Shown here piece after piece: positions 1-7,133 of a DNA stretch of 64,000 bases (positions are counted from its first letter, which is position 1; each line of letters begins with the position of its first letter). The notes beneath the pieces were generated by a model. The model searched no databases, had not been told where the DNA came from, and was given only the letters and a program-made list of their open reading frames with translations. The stretch lies in assembly GCF_012726295.1 (NCBI RefSeq), contig NZ_JABAOB010000001.1:868001-932000 (forward strand). The letters run 5' to 3'. The DNA comes from Chitinophaga sp. Ak27. GTDB taxonomy: Bacteria; Bacteroidota; Bacteroidia; Chitinophagales; Chitinophagaceae. A program made the translations under genes and the position numbers.

Positions 1-111
1 ATGGCTTCTTCCTTTATTGAATACCTGAGAAATTTGATCAAATTTTTCATTGTTTCAGCGGTGTTGTCATTGATTGTCCGGAAAAAAGCACCAGTAGGCG
101 CCAAACTATAA
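1..111 (+). CDS. C-terminal end of a membrane protein (possibly DUF4199), cut by window edge
   Basis: Frame 1 is open from the first base to a TAA at 109-111 and encodes 36 residues. It has a hydrophobic stretch (residues 12-26) followed by a basic tail with RKK. The ATG at position 1 is probably an internal Met, because the protein most likely begins outside the window. A short membrane protein of the DUF4199 type commonly ends this way and often precedes a GT2 gene in Bacteroidota, but 36 residues cannot prove the family. It lies 15 bp upstream of the glycosyltransferase and is probably in the same operon. Confidence 0.4.
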   Translation: MASSFIEYLRNLIKFFIVSAVLSLIVRKKAPVGAKL

Positions 112-126
112 TACTATTCTATAAAG

Positions 127-1125
127 ATGAACATATCCGTAATCGTTCCTTTAAAAAACGAAGAAGAATCATTACCTGAACTGACCGCATGGATTGAGAG
201 GGTGATGGATGCCCATCATTTTACCTACGAGGTATGGATGATAGACGATGGCAGCACCGACGACTCCTGGAACGTTATCCAGCAACTGGCGGCGCAAAAT
301 CCACGTATCAAGGGGATTAAATTTCAGCGTAATTATGGCAAATCTGCTGCCCTCAATGAAGGCTTCAGCGCCGCGCAGGGCGATGTGGTAATTACCATGG
401 ATGCCGACCTGCAGGATAGCCCGGATGAAATACCTGAATTATACCGCATGATCATGGAAGACGGATATGACCTGGTGAGCGGATGGAAAAAGAAACGTTA
501 CGATAATACCTTTACCAAAAATATTCCTTCCAAGCTATACAACTATACGACCACCCGTATGAGCGGAGTAAAGCTGCATGACATGAACTGCGGCCTTAAA
601 TCCTATCGCAAAAAGGTCGTTAAATCTATCGAGGTATACGGTGAAATGCACCGCTATATCCCGGTAATAGCCAAATGGAACGGATTCAGGAAAATCGGAG
701 AAAAAGTAGTGGAACACCGCGCCCGCAAATACGGCGTCACCAAATTCGGCCTGGAACGCTTTATCAACGGCTTCCTCGATCTGGCCACCATTATGTTTAT
801 CGGCAAATTCGGCAAACGTCCCATGCACCTTTTCGGCGCCCTGGGCTCACTCTGCTTTTTTGTGGGTTTTGTAGTAGCGGCCTACCTGGCCCTCGCCAAA
901 ATCTTTTTCGATAAAGTGAACATGACAGACCGGCCGCTTTTCTACTTTGGGTTGCTCTGCATGATTATTGGTTCTCAACTGTTCCTTACCGGGTTTATAG
1001 GAGAACTGGTAACCCGCAACGCCACCGAACGCAATGCTTACCTGGTGGAAGAGCGGATGGATCACACCCAACCGGTTACAGATTACGATCTGCAAGTGTC
1101 AAACCTGGCGGAGAGACGCCTCTAA
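127..1125 (+). CDS. Family 2 glycosyltransferase, polyprenyl-phosphate (DPMS/GtrB) type
   Basis: 332 aa. The GT-A domain fills about residues 1-220. It opens with ISVIVPLKNEEESLPEL, carries the metal/nucleotide Asp signatures MIDDGSTDDSW and MDADLQDSPDEI, and is followed by two C-terminal membrane segments (about 238-262 and 275-297). This architecture is typical of inner-membrane enzymes that load a sugar from NDP-sugar or GDP-sugar onto undecaprenyl phosphate (DPMS, GtrB, ArnC group). The start at 127 gives the canonical N-terminus. The next gene is a GT4 18 bp downstream and heptose nucleotide genes follow, so a role in building a heptose-containing surface glycan is inferred. The sugar donor is not known. 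Confidence 0.9.
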   Translation: MNISVIVPLKNEEESLPELTAWIERVMDAHHFTYEVWMIDDGSTDDSWNVIQQLAAQNPRIKGIKFQRNYGKSAALNEGFSAAQGDVVITMDADLQDSPDEIPELYRMIMEDGYDLVSGWKKKRYDNTFTKNIPSKLYNYTTTRMSGVKLHDMNCGLKSYRKKVVKSIEVYGEMHRYIPVIAKWNGFRKIGEKVVEHRARKYGVTKFGLERFINGFLDLATIMFIGKFGKRPMHLFGALGSLCFFVGFVVAAYLALAKIFFDKVNMTDRPLFYFGLLCMIIGSQLFLTGFIGELVTRNATERNAYLVEERMDHTQPVTDYDLQVSNLAERRL

Positions 1126-1142
1126 TCCCGTAATTTGTAGCT

Positions 1143-2276
1143 ATGTCCAACAAAAAGAAAATACTTATTTTAGGTACAGCCTACCCTTTCCGGGGTGGGC
1201 TGGCTGCTTATAACGAGCGGCTGGCAGAAGAACTGCAACAAACAGACGATGTGGAAATCTGGACATTTACCATTCAGTATCCCAAACTCTTCTTCCCGGG
1301 AAAAAGTCAGTTCTCCAGCGATCCCGCTCCCTCGCACCTTCGGATCAAACGGCTCATTAATTCCGTAAATCCGCTCAACTGGCTGATCGTAGGCCGCAAA
1401 ATCCGGAAAATGAACCCAGATATTATTATTACAAAATACTGGCTGCCTATTATGGGGCCTGCATTGGGCTCATTGTTGAGACTGGGGAAAAGGAAAAATA
1501 CTAAAGTCATCGCTGTGCTCGATAACGTGGTACCACATGAGAAACGTCCGGGCGACGTGGCCTTCACCAAATATTTCCTGAAACCGGTAGATGCCTTCAT
1601 CGCCATGAGTCAGTCGGTACTCAACGACTTGCGGGTGTTTGAACCTTCTAAAAAAGTATCGCTCATCCCCCATCCTATTTACGATAATTACGGCGCCCTG
1701 ATCAGCAAGGAAGCTGCCAGAGCACAGCTGAAGCTGCAACCCAGCAAACGCTATATCCTGTTTTTTGGATTCATCCGTCAATATAAAGGACTGGACCTGC
1801 TGCTGCAGGCCATGGCAGACGAGCGACTCAAAAAGCTGGATGTACACGCTATCGTTGCAGGAGAATATTACGAAGATGCCGCTCCTTACCTGGAATTGCT
1901 CCAAAAGTTACAACTGGGCAACCGGGTACTGATGCATACCGACTTTATTCCCAATGAAGCGGTGAAAAACTATTTCTGCGCTGCCGACCTGGTAGTGCAG
2001 CCTTATAAAAGCGCCACCCAAAGCGGAATTTCGCAGATTGCGTATCACTTCGAAAAACCCATGGTAGTTACCAATGTGGGAGGACTCGTGGAAATGGTAC
2101 CAGACGGTGTTGTAGGATTCCAGGCAGCACCTGATCCCGCCGCGATCGCCGCTGCTATCGAAAAATATTTTGTAGATAACCGCGAAGCTGATATGGTGGC
2201 CGCTCTTCAGAAAGAAAAACTGCAATATTCCTGGGCAAGGCTGGCCAAAGAAATCCATATTTTAGCAGGAAGCTGA
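1143..2276 (+). CDS. Family 4 (GT-B) glycosyltransferase
   Basis: 377 aa, the usual GT4 length. The N-terminal Rossmann half begins KILILGTAYPFRGGLAAYNERL, with the glycine-rich acceptor loop. The C-terminal half has YILFFGFIRQYKGLDLLLQA, followed by QPYKSATQSGISQIAYHFEKP and VVTNVGGLVEMV, the nucleotide-sugar binding region. The usual EX7E is represented by SATQSGISQIAYHFEKP, where the first Glu is replaced. No signal peptide or membrane helix is evident, so the enzyme is cytosolic or membrane-peripheral. It sits between the GT2 and the GDP-heptose genes and probably adds a sugar (possibly the heptose) to a lipid-linked glycan. Donor and acceptor cannot be read from the sequence. Confidence 0.9.
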   Translation: MSNKKKILILGTAYPFRGGLAAYNERLAEELQQTDDVEIWTFTIQYPKLFFPGKSQFSSDPAPSHLRIKRLINSVNPLNWLIVGRKIRKMNPDIIITKYWLPIMGPALGSLLRLGKRKNTKVIAVLDNVVPHEKRPGDVAFTKYFLKPVDAFIAMSQSVLNDLRVFEPSKKVSLIPHPIYDNYGALISKEAARAQLKLQPSKRYILFFGFIRQYKGLDLLLQAMADERLKKLDVHAIVAGEYYEDAAPYLELLQKLQLGNRVLMHTDFIPNEAVKNYFCAADLVVQPYKSATQSGISQIAYHFEKPMVVTNVGGLVEMVPDGVVGFQAAPDPAAIAAAIEKYFVDNREADMVAALQKEKLQYSWARLAKEIHILAGS

Positions 2277-2321
2277 AAGGCCGGCCATGTACGTTACACA
2301 ACAAACATTTAAACAACGAAA

Positions 2322-3347
2322 ATGATATACAGAAGTAAAGCACCATTACGTATAGGCCTGGCCGGTGGCGGTACAGATGTAAGCCCCTACTCGGATTTAT
2401 ACGGTGGCGCCATCCTGAATGCTACGATCTCTTTATACGCCCGCGCATCCATAGAACCACTCAGCAATGGACAGGTTGTTTTTGACTGCGCCGACAGAAG
2501 GGAAACAGCTACCTACGATGCCGTATATCCTTTACCGTTAGATGGCAAGCTGGATATCCTGAAAGGGGTGATTAACCGGGTACAGAAAGACTATGGATTG
2601 CTGCCTGCCACAGGATTTAAATTGACCACCTTTGTAGACGCCCCCGCAGGATCAGGACTCGGCACCTCTTCCACCCTGGTCGTCACTGTGCTGGGCGCAT
2701 TTGCCGAATGGCTGAAGCTCCCATTGGGAGAATATGATATGGCTCACCTGGCCTACTCTATTGAACGCGAGGATTTACAACAGGCCGGAGGTAAACAGGA
2801 CCAATACGCCGCCACTTTCGGAGGCGTTAACTTCATGGAGTTTTACAAAGGCGACAAGGTAATTGTAAACCCGCTGCGTATCAAAGAAGTAAACCTGCAT
2901 GAGCTGGAAAATAACCTGGTATTGTTCTATACTTCTACCAGTCGCTTATCTTCCTCTATTATATCTGAACAACAGAAAAACGTTACTGAAAAGAAGGATA
3001 CATCCATCGAAGCCATGCACCACCTGAAAGAGCAGGCCGTTATGATGAAGGAGGCATTGCTGCGTGGTACCATCGATAAAATAGGTGAAATCCTGGATTA
3101 CGGATTTGAGTACAAGAAAAAGATGGCCCAGGGCATCACCAATCCGCAACTGGATGAAATTTACGATGCGGCCCGCAAAGCAGGCGCCAGCGGCGGTAAA
3201 ATTTCAGGCGCAGGCGGAGGAGGATTTATGATCTTCTATTGCCCTAAAAATACACGCTTTGCGGTGGTAGACGCCCTGAGCAGTTTTGGCGGCGATGTAA
3301 AACGTTATACCTTTACGAATCACGGTATTCAAACGTGGAGTATTTAA
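2322..3347 (+). CDS. hddA: GHMP kinase, D-glycero-alpha-D-manno-heptose 7-phosphate kinase (HddA-like)
   Basis: 341 aa. The N-terminus RSKAPLRIGLAGGGTDVSPY is the signature of the HddA/fucokinase-like GHMP branch. The ATP-binding motif PAGSGLGTSSTLVV lies at about residues 106-119, GGKQDQYAATFGG at about 152-164, and the C-terminal GHMP motif SGAGGGGFMIFY near 292-303. HddA phosphorylates D-glycero-D-manno-heptose 7-phosphate at the anomeric carbon in the alpha configuration, which commits the sugar to the GDP-linked rather than the ADP-linked nucleotide. GmhA, HddC and GmhB follow immediately, which supports the assignment. Related GHMP sugar kinases (e.g. for L-fucose) look similar, but the neighbours make heptose the best reading. 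Confidence 0.88.
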   Translation: MIYRSKAPLRIGLAGGGTDVSPYSDLYGGAILNATISLYARASIEPLSNGQVVFDCADRRETATYDAVYPLPLDGKLDILKGVINRVQKDYGLLPATGFKLTTFVDAPAGSGLGTSSTLVVTVLGAFAEWLKLPLGEYDMAHLAYSIEREDLQQAGGKQDQYAATFGGVNFMEFYKGDKVIVNPLRIKEVNLHELENNLVLFYTSTSRLSSSIISEQQKNVTEKKDTSIEAMHHLKEQAVMMKEALLRGTIDKIGEILDYGFEYKKKMAQGITNPQLDEIYDAARKAGASGGKISGAGGGGFMIFYCPKNTRFAVVDALSSFGGDVKRYTFTNHGIQTWSI

Positions 3348-3374
3348 CGTTGCAACAATTCAAAAATCTGCCTG

Positions 3375-3950
3375 ATGATAAAAGTTATTGATAAGATCCG
3401 GGAAAGCATTGCAGTGAAAGAAGCCATCTGCCAGGATGAGCGGTTGCTTAATACCATCAAACTGGTAGCAGATACCATCACACACAGCCTGCAAACCGAT
3501 CACAAAGTACTCTTCTGTGGCAATGGTGGCAGCGCTGCAGATGCGCAACACTTGGCCGCCGAATTTTCCGGCCGCTTTTATAAAGACCGTCAGCCTTTAT
3601 ATGCAGAAGCATTGCACTGCAATACTTCCTATTTAACGGCAGTGGGTAACGACTATGGATACGACCAGGTATATGCCCGCATTCTCAGGGGAATAGGCCG
3701 CCCGGGCGATGTGCTCGTCGGCATTTCTACTTCGGGCAATTCTGCTAACATCCTGGAAGCGATTAAAGTGGCTAAGGAACAGGGAATGATCGTAGTGAGC
3801 ATGACCGGCAGCACCGGCGGCAAAATGAAGGACAACAGCGATTACCTGATAAATATTCCTTCCACCGACACGCCCCGCATCCAGGAAGCACATATCACCG
3901 TAGGACATATCATTTGCGAAATAGTGGAAACCAACCTGTTTGGAGAATGA
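3375..3950 (+). CDS. gmhA: SIS-domain sedoheptulose 7-phosphate isomerase
   Basis: 191 aa, the normal GmhA length. One SIS domain is visible, with FCGNGGSAADAQHLAAEFSGRF (substrate loop and metal His), GISTSGNSANILEAI (phosphate-binding Ser/Thr loop) and the C-terminal helix TPRIQEAHITVGHIICEIVE carrying the second His and Glu of the active site. GmhA converts sedoheptulose 7-phosphate to D-glycero-D-manno-heptose 7-phosphate in the cytosol, the first step of all bacterial heptose nucleotide routes. The start of the next gene overlaps its stop (ATGA, 3947-3950), so the two are probably translationally coupled. Confidence 0.93.
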   Translation: MIKVIDKIRESIAVKEAICQDERLLNTIKLVADTITHSLQTDHKVLFCGNGGSAADAQHLAAEFSGRFYKDRQPLYAEALHCNTSYLTAVGNDYGYDQVYARILRGIGRPGDVLVGISTSGNSANILEAIKVAKEQGMIVVSMTGSTGGKMKDNSDYLINIPSTDTPRIQEAHITVGHIICEIVETNLFGE

Positions 3951-4651
3951 CCCAGGAATGTATTGTCCTCGCCGGAGGCTTAGGCACCCGCCTGCGTAGC
4001 GTAGTAGCCAACAAACCCAAGTGCATGGCTCCCCTCGGAGCACATCCGTTTTTATATTACCTGTTGCAATACCTGCACCGTCAGGGTATTACCCATGCGG
4101 TTTTGTCCCTCGGTTACCTGTCGGAGCAAGTGATTGACTGGTGCAATAGTATGGAGCTACCGCTTCGTGTATCCTTTACCGTTGAACCGGAGCCCCTGGG
4201 TACCGGTGGAGGCATAATACACGCCCTGCCCGCGATTACCGGTGAGGAAGTATTCATCGTAAACGGGGATACTTACTTCGATGTAAACCTGGCTGCATTG
4301 TACCAGTTTCACCAGGCGCAACAGTCGCCTTTGTCGCTGGCATTGAAGCCTATGCAGCAATTCGACCGCTACGGCAGCATTGAGTTAGATGCACAGCAAA
4401 AGATCACCGCTTTTCATGAAAAACAATATTGTGAAAACGGGTTAATCAATGGCGGTATTTACCTCACCAATAAGCACTTTCTAAAAAGCCTCGCTTTACC
4501 GGAAAAATTTTCCTTTGAGAAAGAAGTGCTGGAACCGGGCGTGGCTGCGGGACAACTATACGGATTTGTCAGCGATACTTATTTCATCGATATTGGTATC
4601 CCGGAAGATTATGAAACGGCAAAAAAATACCTGGTAACTGCTAAACACTGA
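3947..4651 (+). CDS. hddC: Sugar-1-phosphate nucleotidyltransferase, heptose 1-phosphate guanylyltransferase (HddC-like)
   Basis: 234 aa from the ATG at 3947, which overlaps the gmhA stop as ATGA. The reading frame extends 11 codons further upstream, but the family N-terminus begins right at MTQECIVLAGGLGTRL. The motifs are GGLGTRLRSVVANKPKCMAP (nucleotide-binding signature with PK), EPLGTGGGI, FIVNGDTYFDV (metal Asp) and the C-terminal FIDIGIPEDYETAKKYL. This is the short single-domain type, without the left-handed beta helix of GlmU or ManC. HddC joins GTP and D-glycero-alpha-D-manno-heptose 1-phosphate. GTP specificity is inferred from its place beside HddA and is not visible in the motifs. 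Confidence 0.87.
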   Translation: MTQECIVLAGGLGTRLRSVVANKPKCMAPLGAHPFLYYLLQYLHRQGITHAVLSLGYLSEQVIDWCNSMELPLRVSFTVEPEPLGTGGGIIHALPAITGEEVFIVNGDTYFDVNLAALYQFHQAQQSPLSLALKPMQQFDRYGSIELDAQQKITAFHEKQYCENGLINGGIYLTNKHFLKSLALPEKFSFEKEVLEPGVAAGQLYGFVSDTYFIDIGIPEDYETAKKYLVTAKH

Positions 4652-4652
4652 T

Positions 4653-5174
4653 ATGACTTTATTCCTCGACAGAGACGGCGTTGTAAATGATGAAATCAGG
4701 GATGGCTACGTATTGCGCCCAGACATGTTCCACTTCAGTGCAGGCGTACTAACAGCCATGCCTATACTGGCTAAACATTTCAGCCGCATTATCCTGGTTA
4801 CCAACCAACGTTGTATTGGCCGGGGACTATTGACAATAGCCGGCTTGCAGGATATTCATGCCCTCATGCTCCGGGAAATCGAAGCGCACCAGGGCAGGAT
4901 TGATAAAATTTATTTCTGCCCGGATGTAGATAGCAATAGCCCTTGCCGCAAACCTGCTACCGGTATGGGCTTGCAGGCAAAACAGGACTTCCCGGATATC
5001 GACTTCCACCAGGCGGTGATGGTAGGCAATACCCTCAGCGATATGCAGTTTGGAAAAAGCCTGGACATGAAAACAGTTTTCATTCCCTCTACCCGCCCCG
5101 AAGTCCCCTTTCCGCATCCACTCATCGACCAACGATACGAAAACCTGTTGCAGTTTGCACAATCTGTACAATAA
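4653..5174 (+). CDS. gmhB: HAD phosphatase, D-glycero-D-manno-heptose 1,7-bisphosphate 7-phosphatase (GmhB-like)
   Basis: 173 aa. The HAD motifs are present: nucleophile LFLDRDGVVNDEI (residues 3-15), motif II VTNQRCIGRG, and the Lys in PCRKPATGMG. Motif IV reads VGNTLSDMQFG, with Asn in place of the more usual first Asp. E. coli GmhB has a zinc loop of the form CxH...CxC before RKP. Here the loop is short and retains only FCPD and SPC, so at most two of the four ligands remain. GmhB removes the 7-phosphate after HddA. The start codon lies 1 bp after the hddC stop. A histidinol-phosphatase role (HisB-N relative) is possible but unlikely in this context. Confidence 0.85.
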   Translation: MTLFLDRDGVVNDEIRDGYVLRPDMFHFSAGVLTAMPILAKHFSRIILVTNQRCIGRGLLTIAGLQDIHALMLREIEAHQGRIDKIYFCPDVDSNSPCRKPATGMGLQAKQDFPDIDFHQAVMVGNTLSDMQFGKSLDMKTVFIPSTRPEVPFPHPLIDQRYENLLQFAQSVQ

Positions 5175-5200
5175 TTCCCTTTCTGAACCGTATAATAGAT

Positions 5201-6178
5201 ATGGCAAAAAAATCACTCCTGTCAATTATCCTGCTCCTTACCGGCTTACTAACCTATGCACAGCAACCAGATGCTGCCGGCTTAAAACAGCTGAAACGCG
5301 ACCAGGATACCCTGCAGGCACTGAGCCAGGAAATCTTTAGCGGTAAAGGCGACGATGGCCGGGCCAGGGCCACAGATGAGTTTATTCCTCTCCTGGTGCG
5401 GGCATTGAAAACAAAATATTCTTTCCGTTTCCGGTTCGATTCCCTGAAAACAGTATCTATCCAGTATCCGCAGGATAGTACCTTCCGGATCTTTACCTGG
5501 GCACTTGAGCACGAAAACGGCTTCTACAGGCATTTTGGCGCCATCCAGCTGAATACACCCGATGGAACACTTAAACTGTTTCCACTATTTGATGCGTCTG
5601 ATTTTATGACTAATACCGATACCATTACCAACAATAAGTCCTGGTACGGTTGCCTGTATTACAATATCATCCACCGTCATTACTTCAACCAGGAGTTTTA
5701 TACGCTCTTTGGCTGGGATGCCAATAACCCGCGCAGCCAAAAGAAAATAATTGAAATGCTGACCTTTAAAAACGGCGCGCCGGTATTCGGCGGCCCCTAC
5801 TTCAGCTTTGCAGAAGATAGCGCCCCTAAGCCGGTCAGAAATCGTTTTATCATAGAATATAAAAAGGAAAGCACAGCGACGCTGAACTACAATAAAGACC
5901 TGGATATGATCGTATTTGATCACCTGATATCCGAAACCAATGAACCCGGGAAGAAATATACTTACGTATCTGACATGGACTACGAGGGTTTTAAATGGGC
6001 GGCCGGCAAATGGATGCATGTCGACAAGATCTTCCATGACGCCATTCCACTGGGTAAAGGCGCTCCTACCCCTCTGCCGCTGGACCAGAAAAAGAAAAGT
6101 ATGACCCAGCCCAAAAGTGCAGAGGATTATTTCGAACAGCCAACGCCGAAGAAACCAGCTCCGAAAAAGAAACAATAA
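5201..6178 (+). CDS. Secreted protein of unknown function with a basic C-terminal tail
   Basis: 325 aa from the ATG at 5201. I do not recognise the family. The start is chosen because MAKKSLLSIILLLTGLLTYA followed by QQ is a clear Sec signal peptide (cleavage after about residue 20), whereas the open frame upstream overlaps gmhB in another register. The mature protein is rich in aromatic and charged residues, with motifs such as SWYGCLYYNIIHRHYFNQEF, LFGWDANNPRSQKKII and YVSDMDYEGFKWAAGKW. It ends in the Pro/Lys-rich tail PTPKKPAPKKKQ. It is probably periplasmic or outer-membrane associated. It follows gmhB by 26 bp and is likely co-transcribed, but nothing in the sequence ties it to glycan assembly. 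Confidence 0.75.
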   Translation: MAKKSLLSIILLLTGLLTYAQQPDAAGLKQLKRDQDTLQALSQEIFSGKGDDGRARATDEFIPLLVRALKTKYSFRFRFDSLKTVSIQYPQDSTFRIFTWALEHENGFYRHFGAIQLNTPDGTLKLFPLFDASDFMTNTDTITNNKSWYGCLYYNIIHRHYFNQEFYTLFGWDANNPRSQKKIIEMLTFKNGAPVFGGPYFSFAEDSAPKPVRNRFIIEYKKESTATLNYNKDLDMIVFDHLISETNEPGKKYTYVSDMDYEGFKWAAGKWMHVDKIFHDAIPLGKGAPTPLPLDQKKKSMTQPKSAEDYFEQPTPKKPAPKKKQ

Positions 6179-6206
6179 ACCGCCTATCCATCTCTTAAAA
6201 AAATAA

Positions 6207-6238
6207 TTTATAAAAGAACAGTCATTCGTTTATATTTG
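6207..6238 (+). promoter_or_regulatory. Bacteroidota-type promoter for the VOC/MarR pair
   Basis: TATATTTG at 6231-6238 matches the -7 consensus TAnnTTTG. TTTA at 6207-6210, 20 bp upstream, is a near match to the -33 TTTG. Transcription would start around 6245, about 35 bp before the VOC start codon. Confidence 0.55.
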
Positions 6239-6265
6239 CATTTAAAAGAGCGAACATTCATTTAT
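6211..6265 (+). repeat. Imperfect 23-bp direct repeat overlapping promoter, candidate operator
   Basis: The units 6211-6233 and 6243-6265 begin with TAAAAGA, share CATTC and end in TTTAT. They match at about 17 of 23 positions. Their 32-bp period is three helical turns. One copy fills the promoter spacer and the other covers the expected transcription start, a layout that suits repression by the downstream MarR-type protein. Confidence 0.45.
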
Positions 6266-6278
6266 TATCTATTGAAAC

Positions 6279-6650
6279 ATGCAATTAAATCACCTCAACC
6301 TCAGCGTGCAGGATGTGCCGGCAACACGCGCTTTATTCGAAACGTACTTCGATTTTACCTGTACAGACCCTAAACCCAACGATGCGCTTTCTGTTTTGAA
6401 AGGCCCCGATAACTTTGTACTGGTGTTGATGCACCAGCGTTTTAATGAGAAAGGGAATCATACTTACCCGGATTCTTTTCACATAGGGTTTTACCTGGAC
6501 AGCCAGGCTGCTGTGAACCAGATGCACGAACGCCTGCTACAGGGCGGCATCGCGGCAACACAAACGCCACAGTTCATGCGCAAGACCTATGGGTTCTATT
6601 TTTCATTTGATACATTTTTGATAGAAGTCACTACACCTGTCAACGATTAA
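6279..6650 (+). CDS. VOC (glyoxalase/bleomycin-resistance fold) protein
   Basis: 123 aa, a single VOC unit of paired beta-alpha-beta-beta-beta modules. It opens MQLNHLNLSVQDVPATRALF, with the first metal-ligand-type His at position 4, continues through FVLVLMHQRF and SFHIGFYLDS (second His), and ends FYFSFDTFLIEVTT (Glu ligand). These ligands are in the usual places for a metal-binding VOC enzyme or binding protein. Substrates of this family range from methylglyoxal adducts to antibiotics and cannot be told apart here. The gene is followed after 10 bp by a MarR-type regulator, so the pair probably forms a small-molecule-responsive operon. Confidence 0.85.
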   Translation: MQLNHLNLSVQDVPATRALFETYFDFTCTDPKPNDALSVLKGPDNFVLVLMHQRFNEKGNHTYPDSFHIGFYLDSQAAVNQMHERLLQGGIAATQTPQFMRKTYGFYFSFDTFLIEVTTPVND

Positions 6651-6660
6651 AAGCACTTTT

Positions 6661-7086
6661 ATGCAACCCGACATTACTCACAAACTTCCCATTGGCTGGT
6701 ACCTGAAAGAAGCCGACAGCCTGATCACCGCCTTCACCAACGCTGCTTTTGAAAGACACGGCATTAACCGGTTTCACTGGCAGGTACTGAAAAGCATCGA
6801 CAAACACGGAAAAATCAGCAAGCAACTATACTATCACATGGTCGACAAATTCCTGACTGTTGAAGAACTCGATGAGGTGATGGCTGCACTGGTGGCCCGG
6901 GAATGGCTGGAACAAGCGGAAGACCTGTATAGGTTTACAGAAAAAGGGAAAACCGCTTACGCGGAGATAGCAGCATTACAGGAAGAAAACAGGAAAAAAG
7001 TACTGGAAGGAACTACCGTGGAAGAATACCTGGCTACTATCCGTTTCCTGGAAACGATAATCACCAATATGGGAGGTAAAATTTAA
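6661..7086 (+). CDS. MarR-type winged-helix transcriptional regulator
   Basis: 141 aa. The helical dimerisation region at the start (LPIGWYLKEADSLITAFTNA) leads into a winged helix, with NRFHWQVLKSIDKHGKISKQ as the first helices, LDEVMAALVAREWLEQ as the recognition-region helix, and DLYRFTEKGKTAYAEIAALQ as the wing and following helix. C-terminal helices (residues 115-138) close the dimer. This is the MarR/PadR-like layout, and MarR fits best by length. It is encoded directly behind the VOC gene and probably controls the shared promoter, where a direct repeat is present. The ligand is unknown. Confidence 0.75.
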   Translation: MQPDITHKLPIGWYLKEADSLITAFTNAAFERHGINRFHWQVLKSIDKHGKISKQLYYHMVDKFLTVEELDEVMAALVAREWLEQAEDLYRFTEKGKTAYAEIAALQEENRKKVLEGTTVEEYLATIRFLETIITNMGGKI

Positions 7087-7091
7087 AAAGA

Positions 7092-7125
7092 ATCAAGGCC
7101 GGAAGCAAATGCTCCCGGCCTTGAT
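7092..7125. terminator. Bidirectional terminator between convergent genes
   Basis: Inverted repeat with arms ATCAAGGCCGG (7092-7102) and CCGGCCTTGAT (7115-7125), between the stop codons of the MarR (+) and SusD (-) genes. An A-run precedes it, giving a U-tract for minus-strand transcripts. Confidence 0.75.
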
Positions 7126-7133
7126 CATAGTTG

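Noticed and set aside
4943-5200. An N-terminal extension of the secreted protein gene starting at 4943
   Set aside because: It overlaps gmhB in another frame and puts 86 residues before a clean signal peptide at 5201.
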